This document shows positions 23,475 to 34,826 of a stretch of 64,000 nucleotides of DNA, in pieces. Numbering within the stretch: the stretch's first letter is position 1; each line of letters starts with the position of its first letter. Where the stretch lies: NCBI GenBank assembly GCA_013339895.1, contig JABACO010000017.1, positions 1,076,315-1,140,314 on the forward strand. Reading direction: 5' to 3'. Source of the DNA: Ephydatia muelleri (Eukaryota; Porifera; Demospongiae; Spongillida; Spongillidae). The position numbers and the translations under genes are program-made. Below the pieces are notes generated by a model. That model ran no database searches. It was not told the DNA's origin and saw nothing but the letters and a program-made list of their open reading frames with translations.

Positions 23475-23950
23475 AGAAGAGAATGGGTAGAGAAGGGGAA
23501 GAAGGGGGAGATGGGGGAGATGGGGGAGAAGAGGGAGATGGGGAGAAGGGGGAGAATGGGAAGCGAAGGGAGGGTGAAGGGAGAGGAGGGCGATCCATGC
23601 TAACTCACCACCTTCAGGTGGAATTCCTGGAAAATACAGGAAACCCTTGAGGAGAGCAGTTTTTAAAAGAGGTCAGTTTTCGTCCTCCCGATCAAGTTCT
23701 GGGCAACAATTTACCTTGATAAGGTGAACGGCCTCATTCGGGCTGTGCTTCTTCCACACCTCCGCCGTTTCCGTCTTGCTGCACAGCGACCAACCTTCCT
23801 CCTCGCTGGTGCAGGTCTCTTCGTGCAAGATCTTCTGCAAGTCTGATTGGGTGGAGGGAGATAAGTATAGTGGCAGCAGGACCAATCTGTATTCCTACCT
23901 TCGTCGGAAAAACCTTTGTATCCAGGAGCTCCCCCTTCGACTCCGGCCAT

Positions 23951-25630
23951 TATTGCTATATATAACCCTGGGTAACCGAAAAGCTATAATGCTAGTGCCA
24001 ATGACATAACTGACATGACGCATGCATGATCTATTTTAAGCAGTGCTTTTCAATGACCGCATGCCATGCACACTCTAACTATATGTCTGTTTTACACGGA
24101 CATGCAGAGATCCTACTTATATCAGTAGATGATTGGAGCATAGATATTAGAGTAGAAGGATAGGAAACAAATCACGTGAGCAATACTCTACCATAGATTT
24201 TTAGGCGCGCAGTCCGCATAGTTGTTAATTGAGTGTTATATGCTACTCCCCCAAAACGACGACAAGAGTTTTAAGAGAAAGAGAACGTTTGTGTGTGGAT
24301 TCCGATAGAGCTGCGAACGCTGATCACGGCGATGTAAGTTTTAAAAGTGGTGCATGCCTACAACGGTAGATACGCGCGTTTGTAGTAATTACATATATAA
24401 GTGAACTGAGGCGAACTGAATACAAACGGATGCGTCTAAATTGTATTGGCATGATATTTCGTATAGCTCTAGTGAAACTACACAGCATGGTATATGTTTA
24501 CCCTATACCAGATAGATGTTGTACGTGTGAGGGCCAAATAACTAGTTTCTGATATGGGGTCGAACTGTGGCTTGTAACGTGCGTATTTTGATACTGTTCT
24601 GGGCCATATTGAGTACATATGTTGGGGCATGTATTCTATACAGCAACGCATTTTGGTTTTGTAATAACATGCTTCTTTACAGGGAGAAAAAAAGGTGCCG
24701 TTTCATGTCTCTATAGAACTGATGATCGGACTGGGCACTGCAAGTTTAGGCTGGACTGTAGAATAAAGAAGAAGGCAAAGGATTGGCCCCTTAGCGCTAC
24801 TAGTGCACATAATGTTAGATAAAGTCAGTGTGTTTCCAGTCTCTATTCCACCTGAAGACCTACCGTCAAAGAAGACTTGGCATCTTGCCATGATGATGGC
24901 CTGGGTACGAGAACTATGCGGACTGCAGGTGTTACATTGTGTTAATTGGCTGTGTTTCCTATCCTTCTACTCTATGATTGGAGTTAAACCGAATCCGTGT
25001 GGATGCACGCAACGCCTGCATCCCCCGTGCATCCCTACCTCATGCGGTATGGGCAGTGCTTAGTCCTACTCCTACACAAGAACTACCGTGGCTTGCACCG
25101 CAATCTAGCGTCCTCTGGCCGGATATCAACCCGCTATATATGGTTAACAGACCGTTTAATATCTAGTGCACCAACATATTTAGCTATGAAGTACAGGTAC
25201 GTCACAAAGTTCCTGCAAACTATGCAAAGTCGCACAAAAGAAAAAAAAAAGCATGAATACTGTGTATAGATTTGTGTTCATGCATCTGTGCACATAGTGC
25301 ATGCATAGTAAAATAAATAAATAAATAAATAAAAACGTCAAATCACGTGATTTCCCAGTAAAATGTACTGTGAAATCATGCATGCATTGATTACAAAATC
25401 CGTTTTGGGACTGTCGTGTTTTTTTAATTATTATCTTTTTTTGCTGCATACACCTGTACGTGGCATGGAATCGGTAAATGACTGCTATTCTTGCAGTGGC
25501 TGACATAGCCCGGGTAGCGACACTGGCATGGACACAGGAGTCCAATTAAAACACGGTGGAGAGGGATGGACACATGCATGCAACCCATTCCTGAACTGAG
25601 CTGTATATCGCTTCCGTTCCTCATTTAACT
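23951..25630. other. Upstream of START A, no recognisable gene
   Basis: No family was recognised on either strand. Open frames of 60-120 codons here lack coding character. Confidence 0.3.
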
Positions 25631-25659
25631 TGTATATGTTAACTCTTTCACGGGCAATA

Positions 25660-25805
25660 GAGCAATATTGCGCCGGCAGGTGCTATATACTAAAGCGGCT
25701 CTGTTTATCTAAACAGTTAACACTTTGTAGCAACTTATTGATCAGTTGTTTCCTGCATGGTCATGTAGTGTAAATTGTATAACTACGTTTTCCTGCTACG
25801 CACAC
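25660..25805 (+). repeat. Dispersed repeat, copy 1
   Basis: It shares an ordered series of words with 47986-48130: ATATTGCGCCG, GGTGCTATA, a GTTTATCTAAAC palindrome, GTTAAC, TTTGTAG, GGTCAT, and CTACGT-TCCCTGC or CTACGT-TCCTGC. Divergence is about 20%, judged by eye. Confidence 0.55.
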
Positions 25806-25977
25806 ACTTTTTGTTTTGCACAACATGTGTACCTTAATAATCACGAATAAGGTTAAATTAACTGGCAACTAACCTTTGATCCATGCATGAAGTACCATAT
25901 AAAGACCAAATGTTACAAATACTACACTATAACCCTATCTCCACTATGCTCTGTCACACGATAGCCTCAAAAGATAA

Positions 25978-26051
25978 ACTCAACCCGCGTCAACCAACAC
26001 TCTAAAACACAATATATTGTGTTTTAGAGTGTTGGTTGACGCGGGTTGAGT
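25978..26051. repeat. Perfect 74-bp palindrome
   Basis: Two arms of 37 bases with no spacer, centred on AATATATT at 26014/26015. The 5' arm begins ACTCAACCCGCGTCAACC. The next base pair outward does not match. Confidence 0.95.
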
Positions 26052-26112
26052 CTTGATAGACAGAGCGGCTAGTCGTTTGTATACAAACGACTAGCCGCTC
26101 TGTCTATCAAGA
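26051..26112. repeat. Perfect 62-bp palindrome abutting the previous one
   Basis: Arms of 31 bases centred on GTATAC at 26081/26082, sharing one base with the preceding palindrome. The arm begins TCTTGATAGACAGAGCGGC. The two palindromes are unrelated in sequence. Confidence 0.95.
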
Positions 26113-27239
26113 GCGCTTAACCGACAAACTAAACACATTCCGCCTTTCAGTCTATGGTAAATGGCTAAGACCTGTTAGATGACATGCAACGCATTTCTGC
26201 ATGGTATTTATACACAACCATCGCGCTGTCGGATCTAAGGAGCTAGAATTTATAATCAGCACGCTTCACATACATGCATATTTAAGAATTTTTTCCAAAC
26301 TTATATCGCTTTAACTTTATCCCGGGCATAGCCAAATAGTACACAATGCCGATGTTTTTACCAAGAAAAAGAGATTACTATTTCATAAATGCGGTGTGGA
26401 CCTCACTGCATGTAAAAATCTACGAGCGCTTGATTTCTCCATGCAGCTACTATATAAACGTTTTCAAGATAACAACACTAAAATTATATTAAAATACAAA
26501 CTGTTTGCAAGGTTCACAAGGTCAAATACTAAATTCACAGGTCTCCCGTATACTAAATGACAATACTGAAGGTATATATTTCTTCTTCTTCGCTTCAGAG
26601 ATTTTTTGACTTCTTTACAGAAATTACCTGTGCATTGTATACCTACCATGACTGCTCAATACACAGGCTACTAATAACAGACATGTTGGATAAATGACAC
26701 ACTTTTAAGTTTCATGCACTGTGTTCCTTTGACATTCAGAGAGTTTTGGAAACACATTTGTACACTTCCTTAGTGCCACACAGTGCCATTTCCTCCATAA
26801 ACTGTTCTCTTTTAAGAAGTTGCTGATCTCATAAGTATCGAATTCCTGTCTGTTGGCAAACGAATTTCAAATGCTCTCTAAGCTAACTGTTTGAAGCCAA
26901 GTTAACCATTATACTTACTTTCTCATCCTGAGAGCATGCAGACAACCACCATTACTCAGTTTTGCTTTTTTACTCTGCCATCAACGAACCTGGATATAAC
27001 TTTAAATGTTTGATGCATTCCTGTATCGAAGTAGCCGGTCATGCAGACAGTCCAAAGGTTGCAATTGATGGTAGAAGATATCTTCAATGTACTTATGAAT
27101 TGCTAGTGTCTCAATGAAATAACATCTTCCAGTAGCTGTACTATCACTAGGTGAAGTCAGATTTACTAACAACCAAATATGGTGTTAGTAAATATGGTAT
27201 GCATGTTACATTTCCACTATACCAAATGAGAGCTTCGTA
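26113..27239. other. AT-rich intergenic DNA, no gene seen
   Basis: No coding or repeat structure was recognised. Confidence 0.3.
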
Positions 27240-27243
27240 TTAA

Positions 27244-27796
27244 CTCTTTGGACGCCATGCATGTATGCGAGTTAACGTATGCATCCATATACTCCGTTAT
27301 AGATTTTACATGTACAGTGCAAGTAAAAAATGTGTTGATCACAAAAGCTTCATGATGCATGCAAATACTTGCTGCACTTGTAACCATATAAGTACACGTG
27401 ACATGCTTGGTTCTGCAACTGTAATTTCTTCTCAAGAACCCATTATTCAGATCACTTCACTAATGCATCACTCCAGTACTCTCAGACCAGGAATGCGTAG
27501 CCCAAATCAGTATAGTACATTATGTTTAAAATGCCAGTTCATTCCTCCGTTCTTTTGCCAGTTCATAATCCACATGGGTTGTACCAACCATATATACATG
27601 CTAGGTAACAATGGACACACAAGATGTGCATACACCCCCACATGGGTTGACCACGTTTATCTTACTATAGCATCAATGTGGCTGCATGCATGTCAGCATA
27701 TTACATGTCAGTATGTACATGTACTATATAATCAACACAACAGATAGTTATGGTCGTGTGGGAATGCATGTATATATGCATTTGGCATTCAAAGAG
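27244..27796. mobile_element. piggyBac-type MITE candidate, 553 bp
   Basis: It is bounded by TTAA at 27240-27243 and 27797-27800. The ends are CTCTTTGGACGCC and the inverse GGCATTCAAAGAG, followed inside by ATGCATGTAT-rich sequence on both sides. TTAA target sites and short inverted ends are characteristic of piggyBac. No transposase is present; an open frame at 27265-27747 has no recognised domain. Confidence 0.55.
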
Positions 27797-27800
27797 TTAA

Positions 27801-28830
27801 CTATATAGTATTGATGTCACATATCAGTACAACATTTGATTATTAGAAATTCACGGTAAATCCTATGTGTCATCTTGCGTGTAAGTATCCTTTTTGTACT
27901 ACCTTATCATGCACTTTACAAAAAGTTTAAAGAAAATGCACTAAAACCAAGTAATGGCTTGAGTTGCACTAATATACAGATGCACGCAGTCTTGGTCGGG
28001 TATGAAATTTCTGATTCAACTGTAATGCTTATTATTCCAAGCCCTATTAAGATGCTTCTTCATATTCTACGCTGTTGTTAGCAAGTGCTGGAACAAGCAG
28101 TTTGAAAAGGCACTCACATTCAAATAGCAATAATGTTGATCACAGACATGATAACAACTTGAATGTATTGTCTTGCGCTGCATGGGTGGGTGCCTTACTC
28201 GTAAAATGGTACAGCCTTTAAAGATGATAAGAAGGTCCAACCTATAAGTGGCCTTCAATCCAAACACGTGTTGTGATAAATAAGGTGTGTATTAAATAGA
28301 GTTTGTTTTGCCACACACTGAGACATTGTTTACGCACTGAAAATGCAACTGATTTCAGATTCCCTTGCTAGGCTCTAACATTAAAAACTAACATGTTGGA
28401 TATGTATATTCAATAGGTGCACATAAACATTTCTCATGGATAATATCGCATCAATGCTTTTATATACACAAGAGAGTTAACAAAGAATGAATGTATTTGC
28501 ATTCCAGGGTTTAGAAATACTGAAACATAGTAATAACATCTCAAATTGGTGTTTGTCATTGGTCCCTACAGTTTGACCATTAGATATCTATGGCTTGAAC
28601 TGATATACTTTTGATGTCACAGATCATTAGTGCATGCAGGCGCTGTTATGGTCGTGGTAGTCATACTGTATCAGCCGATCGGGTATTAATATGCTCTCAG
28701 TGTTTCGCCTTGCAGAGATCTTATATCAGAGGAATTGAAAATGCTCAGTTTGACTGATGTCAGTATTGATGTTATATTATGAAAACGCCCCCACCCACGA
28801 TTATAATTATTTTTATTATTATGTTTGAAG
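27801..28830. other. AT-rich intergenic DNA, no gene seen
   Basis: No recognised gene. A second GTTATGGTCGTGG word at 28646 resembles the inner end of the neighbouring MITE. Confidence 0.3.
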
Positions 28831-29130
28831 CAGGCATGTACCAGGGTGTTTCAACAAAGGCAGCAGAGCACAGAAAATGGTCCCAAGTGTGTTGAGTTCG
28901 GCTGGCGATGTATACGTTGGCAGTGGAGAGTTATGGGGCCTGGGGACCAGAGGTATTGAGGGCCTTCTCACAGGGGGCTACTCAGTTAGCCATTCATGGT
29001 AATACCCCAAAGTCCAAGGTAGTAGCTGAGCTATATGGCCGCCTCAGCTTGTTATTGGTTAGAGCTAATGCTCGATCAATCCTGGTCCGCTCCTATTCCC
29101 AATACCCCAACAAGAAAATGAACTGTTTAT
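28830..29130 (+). pseudogene. Retrotransposon 3' fragment
   Basis: The translation contains YQGVSTKAAEHRK, then VESYGAWGPE and ATQLAIHGNTPKSK with AELYGRLSLLLVRANAR. This is the C-terminal end of the same RT-family protein found intact at 30749-32353. It is preceded by frame loss and has no RT domain. It is repeated directly at 30290-30600. Confidence 0.7.
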
Positions 29131-29199
29131 GTAGTTTTTTTTGTGTGTCTGTGTGCGTTTGTGTTTGTTTATGCTTGTGTAATATATTCTTGGTTGCTA

Positions 29200-30720
29200 A
29201 AAAAATACCATTCACACTGATGAGGCGTGTGCTGGATTACTGCAAAGTGCTTGGTATTTGGATGATGGTTCCATAGCAGGTGAATCTTCATCAGTGTTGA
29301 GAGCTCTAACCATAATTCTGGCTCAAGGTCCCTCATTGGGGTTCCATGTTAATCTCAAGAATGTGAATTGTTTGGTGTTAGTGACCTCTCATCTTTCCCT
29401 CTGTCTATACAAACATCAAACCAACCTAACATAGAAATCCTGGGAACACCTATTGGAGATGCTGAATTTTGCAAAAAAAATTCTTCTCTAGTAAACATCA
29501 GGCAGCCCTAATTCTATTGTCAACCATTAATGATCTTGGTAGCGTAGATCCCCAAGTTGCACTTGTCCTGCTGCGTCTTTGTTCCAGCTTCTGCAAACTT
29601 GCCCACATTGCCAGGGCAATGCCTCCACACCTCATTTTGCGCTCTATGGAGAAGTTTGACACAGATCGATGTTCACCATTCTTTTGCTGATTGTACTGGA
29701 GTTGATGTCCCTGTCTCAGCTTGGAGGCAGGCCCAGTTGAGTTTGAGGAGAGGGTGATTTGGTCTGCGCTTATTGGCTCTTCATTTATCAGCTGCCTATA
29801 TAGCATCCTTGTGTATGTGATCCCCACACTACATTTGGAAAATGCCATTACTCACTACAACACCTGTGTTCCGCTTTCACATTCCCTGTCAATTAACAGC
29901 TTGGACGGCTGTACTCCCACACAATAGAAACTATCTGATGCAATAGAAGAGATGCTCTCCTTAATAGTTGTTCACTTGCTGATAAGGCCAGACTGCTGTC
30001 GGTATCATCACCCCATGGTTTGTCCAACTGTGCACTTGACCCTCTGGGTTACCACTGTGTCACATGCAAGAGAGGAGGTGATATCACAACCAGGCACAAC
30101 ACTCTTTGCAATGTGGTTTACAGCACCTTCCAGCGAGCTGGTCTGTCTGCACATCTAGAAGTTGGCTGTGGATGTGGACAAGACAATTCCAGGACATGGC
30201 ATCCTTGTTACCAATTGGAATTGTGGGACCTCAGCTGCCTTTGACATTACTGTTGCATCCCTGCTTAATTCAATTAATATGTTGGAAGCGAGCATGTACC
30301 AGGGTGTTTCAGCCAAGGCAGCAGAGCACAGAAAACATACTGAAAATGATCCCAAGTGTGTTCAGTTGGGCTGGCGATGTATACCGTTGGCAGTGCAGAA
30401 CTATGGAGCCTGGGGACCAGAGACATTGAGAGCCTTCTCACAGGTGGCTACTCAGTTAGCCATTCATTGTAATACCCCAAAGTCCATAGTAGTAGCTGAG
30501 CTATATGGCCGCCTCAGCTTGTTATTGGTTATGGTCCGCTCCTATCCCCAAATACCCCAACAAGAAAATGAACTGTTTATGTAGTTGTTTCTGTGTCTGT
30601 GTAGATTTCTGTGTTTTTTGTCAACCTGTTTATGTGGTTGACCAATACTGTTGTATATGTATATGTATTTCTGTATTTGTATTATAATAACATAAATTAT
30701 TATTATTGTTTCATACAAAA
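29200..30720 (+). pseudogene. Decayed RT-family retrotransposon, plus strand
   Basis: Homologous to the minus-strand copy at 30749-32353 along its length but broken in many frames. Recognisable parts are an RT active-site remnant (WYLDDGSIAG near 29258), a middle part with LVLLRLCSSFCKLAHIAR near 29557, a zinc part with CHxxTCKRGGD near 30060, and an open C-terminal part at 30162-30584 (GTSAAFDITVASLLN, YGAWGPETLRAFSQ). It ends in a TAA-rich tail near 30690-30720. Confidence 0.75.
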
Positions 30721-30748
30721 TTGCACCAAGAATAAACACAGGAAAAAG

Positions 30749-32353
30749 TTACGATGACTGGATCCTACTTAATATGGCTGTAGCAACACAACGAACGAGA
30801 CATGTGTTTAAGCAACCATAAAGCTCATGTAGAATGACTGATTTGGGCTTTTGAAGCCTGATGGAAAGCCTCGAAGCCAGCTGGGAGAAACAGGCCTTGG
30901 CCTTAGGTCCCCATGCTCCATATGTTTCAGTCACCAGGGGGACACAAAACCAACCCAGATCTCCACATTTGTCATCATTAGCTGAGTGCTTCCTGACCTC
31001 TCCAGCCTGGGCTGCGGCACCTGCACAAACCCCCACTTCTGACAAAGTAAGTGTATTAAGCGGTGAGGTCACACAGATGTCGAAGGCTGCTGGCCTGCCT
31101 CTGGACCAGTTCTGGACAAGGACATCAGCTGGTCTTGTATGATTGTGGTCTGGTGTTAGGTTATTTCCGGTCTCAACTTTAACACTCAGGTGGGCCAACC
31201 TACACGACTCAGCTACAACATCGCGAAGTCTATTGTGGCAAAACACAGCATCACCCCCACGCTTACATGTGGAGGCATGATGGCCTAATGGATCGAGCAC
31301 AGTGTCTGGACATAAGGAGCACAGTGATCCCCCTGATGTGTCAAGACCAAGCCACCACTTGATGGCCACTTGGAACTGGTCAGGATTTAAATGAAGGCCT
31401 AGACCTTCGGAAGGGACATCTGACAACCACGACGAAGCATGGGGAGATGAAATGGACAAAAGGCGGGCCCTGTCTGCCAAGGAAGATGAGTTGAAGAGCT
31501 GGTTAAACTGGAAGTCGTCAATCTTGGCAGATAAGGCTTTCTGTATTGGAGGCCGCTGTGCAAGGCTCTCTACTGAAACCACATCAGATGGTGAAACAGA
31601 GGAGTTAAACTTCCCAATTGCTGAGGTGAGATGCAAACTAGAGAGGGAACTAAAGTCCGAAGAACAAAGGGAAGCAATGTAAGCTGCAGCAGCATGAGAT
31701 GATAGAGACCGCAACCCAAGACCCCCATGACTAAGACTGAGTTGAGCCTGCAACCAAGCCTCATCAGAGGTGTCTACTGCGGTGCACTGAGAAAAACAAT
31801 GGCGGACATCAATGTCAAAAAGCTCCAAAGCCTTGATGGATAGAGAGGGTGGGGTATCTCGAGCAAGATGGGCCAGTTTACAAAAGGAGCCACACAGCCG
31901 TAGAAGGACCAAGGCAACTTGGGCATCCTGGGCGCCCACCTCTTCTAGTTTGCGCAGCAGTAACTTAGCACTTGCACACTTGTTTGAAATGTAGTTGGAA
32001 CAAAACTCTAAGTCACCAATAGGGACACCCAAAATAACAATATTGGGCGAGCTGGATCGTATTAACTCACCTCGGAAAAGATTTACATCTGTGGGGGAGA
32101 ACACCTCACATTTAGAGAAGTTGACCAATAAACCAAGTGGACCCTTTTCTTCAATCAAAGCCAACACCTTCTGAACTGCCAAGCTCGGACCAGCCACAAC
32201 CCCATCATCAAGGTACCAGCTATGGAAAGACAAATTAGCACAATTAGGGTCAGAACATATGTCCTTCACCAAGATGTTCAACACAAGGCAGAATAAAAGA
32301 GGACCTAAGGGATCACCCTGTTGAACCCCAAATTCAGATGTTAATGTTCCCAT
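30749..32353 (-). CDS. Reverse-transcriptase protein of a retrotransposon, 5'-truncated
   Basis: An open frame of 534 residues. It starts inside the RT palm: GVQQGDPLGPLLF (residues 9-21), then WYLDDGVVAG (about 46-55), so the fingers and N-terminal palm are absent. Residues 120-330 hold LVLLRLCGSFCKLAHLAR and a Ser-rich segment. Residues about 345-390 are a Cys/His cluster (CSLCP, then HHASTCKRGGD). After that comes RPADVLVQNW...AAFDICVTSPLN, which I suspect is an endonuclease-like module, and a YGAWGPKA C-terminal motif. It lies tail to tail with the plus-strand copy, the two sharing a short TAA-rich junction at about 30690-30740. It is probably a non-LTR-type element; the clade is not settled. 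Confidence 0.75.
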   Translation of the reverse strand: MGTLTSEFGVQQGDPLGPLLFCLVLNILVKDICSDPNCANLSFHSWYLDDGVVAGPSLAVQKVLALIEEKGPLGLLVNFSKCEVFSPTDVNLFRGELIRSSSPNIVILGVPIGDLEFCSNYISNKCASAKLLLRKLEEVGAQDAQVALVLLRLCGSFCKLAHLARDTPPSLSIKALELFDIDVRHCFSQCTAVDTSDEAWLQAQLSLSHGGLGLRSLSSHAAAAYIASLCSSDFSSLSSLHLTSAIGKFNSSVSPSDVVSVESLAQRPPIQKALSAKIDDFQFNQLFNSSSLADRARLLSISSPHASSWLSDVPSEGLGLHLNPDQFQVAIKWWLGLDTSGGSLCSLCPDTVLDPLGHHASTCKRGGDAVFCHNRLRDVVAESCRLAHLSVKVETGNNLTPDHNHTRPADVLVQNWSRGRPAAFDICVTSPLNTLTLSEVGVCAGAAAQAGEVRKHSANDDKCGDLGWFCVPLVTETYGAWGPKAKACFSQLASRLSIRLQKPKSVILHELYGCLNTCLVRCVATAILSRIQSS

Positions 32354-32825
32354 AGGGTGCCATTATTTTATTTTTTCATTATTATTCAGGCTTCACAAGC
32401 GATATGTTTTATTACAACGTTTTTCTCAACTTTTGGCAGCAACGGCGTTCCATACATATCAACCCTCACCTGTAAATAAACCTTAGCCTACATGTACCCC
32501 TCTCTAGTTTTCTACATCTGTTCTTTGAGCGAGTCTTAGGTCTAGCCTCTTCCAACAGTCGTGGTTTTCGAAAACTATCCACTGTGTCTTCAGAAGCAGC
32601 CTCCAGGTGATCAGCCCTTGCATGGCCCTAATCTGAGCGGGGGATCCCTCTCTTTTCGTGGCCACTCCCGAGTTGCACCCTTCAGTTATTATTATTGTTA
32701 TTTTAAAGATATTATTTTTTTTATAATTAAAATAAATGAATAAAATACAAATGAATAAAAAAATAATATACTCAAGCACATGCACACATATAATAGCACA
32801 TACAAATTCTATTCATAAACTGATG

Positions 32826-33812
32826 TGGGTAGTCCAGCCCCACCATTCATGTGAACTGCACTCCTCCATTTGTGGGTAGTCCAGCCCCATCATCCATGTG
32901 AACTGCACTCCTCCATTTGTGGGTAGTCCAGCCCCATCTTCCATGTGAACTGCACTCCTCCATTTGTGGGTAGTCCAGCCCCATCATCCATGTGAACTGC
33001 ACTCCTCCATTTGTGGGTAGTCCAGCCCCATCTTCCATGTGAATTGCACTCCTCCATTTGTGGGTAGTCCAGCCCCATCATCCATGTGAACTGCACTCCT
33101 CCATTTGTGGGTAGTCCAGCCCCATCATCCATGTGAACTGCACTCCTCCATTTGTGGGTAGTCCAGCCCCATCATCCATGTGAACTGCACTCCTCCATTT
33201 GTAGGTAGTCCAGCCCCATCATCCATGTGAACTGCACTCCTCCATTTGTGGGTAGTCCAGCCCCATCATCCATGTGAACTGCACTCCTCCATTTGTGGGT
33301 AGTCCAGCCCCATCATCCATGTGAACTGCACTCCTCCATTTGTGGGTAGTCCAGCCCCATCATCCATGTGAACTGCACTCCTCCATTTGTGGGTAGTCCA
33401 GCCCCATCATCCATGTGAACTGCACTCCTCCATTTGTGGGTAGTCCAGCCCCATCTTCCATGTGAATTGCACTCCTCCATTTGTGGGTAGTCCAGCCCCA
33501 TCATCCATGTGAACTGCACTCCTCCATTTGTGGGTAGTCCAGCCCCATCATCCATGTGAACTGCACTCCTCCATTTGTGGGTAGTCCAGCCCCATCATCC
33601 ATGTGAACTGCACTCCTCCATTTGTAGGTAGTCCAGCCCCATCATCCATGTGAACTGCACTCCTCCATTTGTGGGTAGTCCAGCCCCATCATCCATGTGA
33701 ACTGCACTCCTCCATTTGTGGGTAGTCCAGCCCCATCATCCATGTGAACTGCACTCCTCCATTTGTGGGTAGTCTAGCCCCATCTTCCATGTGAACTGCA
33801 CTCCTCCATTTC
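32826..33812. repeat. 47-bp satellite, about 21 copies, with 9-unit higher order
   Basis: Unit GGGTAGTCCAGCCCCATCAT plus 27 further bases. Variant units recur at fixed spacing: GAATTGC replaces GAACTGC at 33041 and 33464, and TTTGTAGG replaces TTTGTGGG at 33198 and 33621, both pairs 423 bases apart (9 x 47). The unit has no stop on the minus strand in the frames seen, so long open frames here are by-products of the repeat. Confidence 0.95.
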
Positions 33813-33984
33813 ACTCTGCTTCCTCTTATGCACAGATTTGTGGTTCTTAGTATAGCAAACGCCAATGTTGCCCTTACCCATCCAGTCACTTCACTTAGTG
33901 GTTTTTCCCTTCAATGCTATTTTTGTTGCTAAAAGCTTCGTGACAGAGTTAGCTTCACGAGAAAGGATGCCATCAATTGAGATG

Positions 33985-34285
33985 ACATTTTTTCATTATT
34001 ATTATTATTATTATTTTACAACATAACACACAAGAAACAACTAAAGAAATAAAAATACTGTCAACCAGTGACGACAAATGAAGGTCCAGCTCTTGACAGC
34101 AGAGCTCTTGCACAGGACCTCACCAAAGTGAGGTTGAGTCTGCCATAAATGGCAGCAGTGTCCTGGGACTTGGTGCACCTCATGGGTATGGCCAGACGAG
34201 TGGCAAGACGTGATAGTCTTTCCCTGGCCTCAGCACCCCAGCAGCCATAGGTCTCCACTGCTAGTGGTGTGCTCAACACGGAGCA
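33985..34285 (-). pseudogene. Retrotransposon 3' fragment
   Basis: The minus strand encodes VETYGCWGAEARERLSRLATR and IYGRLNLTLVRSCARALLSR, the C-terminus of the RT family, followed by a (TAA)n tail at 33990-34015 as expected from target-primed insertion. Severely 5'-truncated. Confidence 0.75.
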
Positions 34286-34289
34286 CTTT

Positions 34290-34726
34290 GGGTCTTTATA
34301 ATTATTTTATTAAAGATACATCACAAATACGCAATAATACAGGTAGCAATATACATAACCTAATACAGCACGCAAAGAACACAGGACACTTATAGGGGCT
34401 CAATCCTACTAAGGATGGCCGATGCCACTGATCTCACAAGGCAGGTGTTTAGTCTGCCATATAGATCATGTATGATGACAGACTTGGGCTTGAAGCCTGG
34501 ATGCCAACTGAGCAAAACTCTTAACAGCCTTTTGACCCCACGCACCATAGGTATCAAGGACCAAAGGAATACAAACCCAACCTAGATCTCCACATTTGCC
34601 ATCATTACTGTTGTGCTTCCTGATCTCAGAGGCATGAACAGCTGCTCCTGGAGACACTCTCGCTTCCAACAAGTTGAATAAATTAAGCGGTGAGGTCACC
34701 GAAAAGTCAAATGTTGCATACACATT
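34290..34726 (-). pseudogene. Retrotransposon 3' fragment, second copy
   Basis: The minus strand encodes FDFSVTSPLNLFNLLEAR, KCGDLGWVCIPLVLDTYGAWG and SFAQLASRL before frame loss. It sits directly beside the previous fragment and directly against a MITE fragment at 34727. Confidence 0.75.
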
Positions 34727-34826
34727 AATTAGCCATACATTTCAACGCAAGCGTTGCATTTCTATTGCGTCTACTGAATTTTTATAATCTATATGCGCTA
34801 GGTTCGGTCCTTTTCGCTGAAACGAT
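34727..34826 (+). mobile_element. Partial MITE copy lacking the Ginger-like insertion
   Basis: It aligns with both sides of the Ginger-like insertion: ATTAGCCATA and TTTCTATTGCG match the left flank (6612-6653) and CTATATGCGCTAGG and TCCTTTTCGC match the right flank (10469-10495). It acts as a related unoccupied site. Confidence 0.7.

Larger units (their letters stand above)
19202..23950 (-). pseudogene. START-domain protein, paralogue A, interrupted by a hAT element
   Basis: Six coding exons on the minus strand: 23899-23950 (MAGVEGGAPGYKGFSDE), 23715-23842 (DLQKILHEE, EGWSLCSK, AEVWKKHSP), 23609-23645 (GFLYFPGIPPEG), exon 4, 19508-19651 (RDIVQYIAEKRDES) and 19202-19415 (IVRPDPTDP, GLIPKFIANS, stop). 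Exon 4 is split: 23118-23148 and 19812-19883, together exactly 103 bp as in B, C and D, with a hAT transposon between. Without the insertion the frame would be open for 225 residues. START domains form a hydrophobic pocket that binds lipid or sterol; the ligand is unknown. The C-terminus is shorter than in B-D, ending YSNEAGSAV. If the insertion is fixed, this copy cannot make a full START domain. Confidence 0.8.

Noticed and set aside
24619..25269. Plus-strand open frames upstream of START A
   Set aside because: No recognisable motif, no consistent splice chain and overlapping frames of similar quality.
32826..33812. CRISPR-like array
   Set aside because: The 47-bp units are contiguous with no unique spacers, and the genome is eukaryotic.
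32847..33889. Minus-strand open frames with a repeated GLDYPQMEE-type peptide
   Set aside because: They are translations of the 47-bp satellite; since 47 is not a multiple of three, each unit changes frame, which does not suit a repeat protein.
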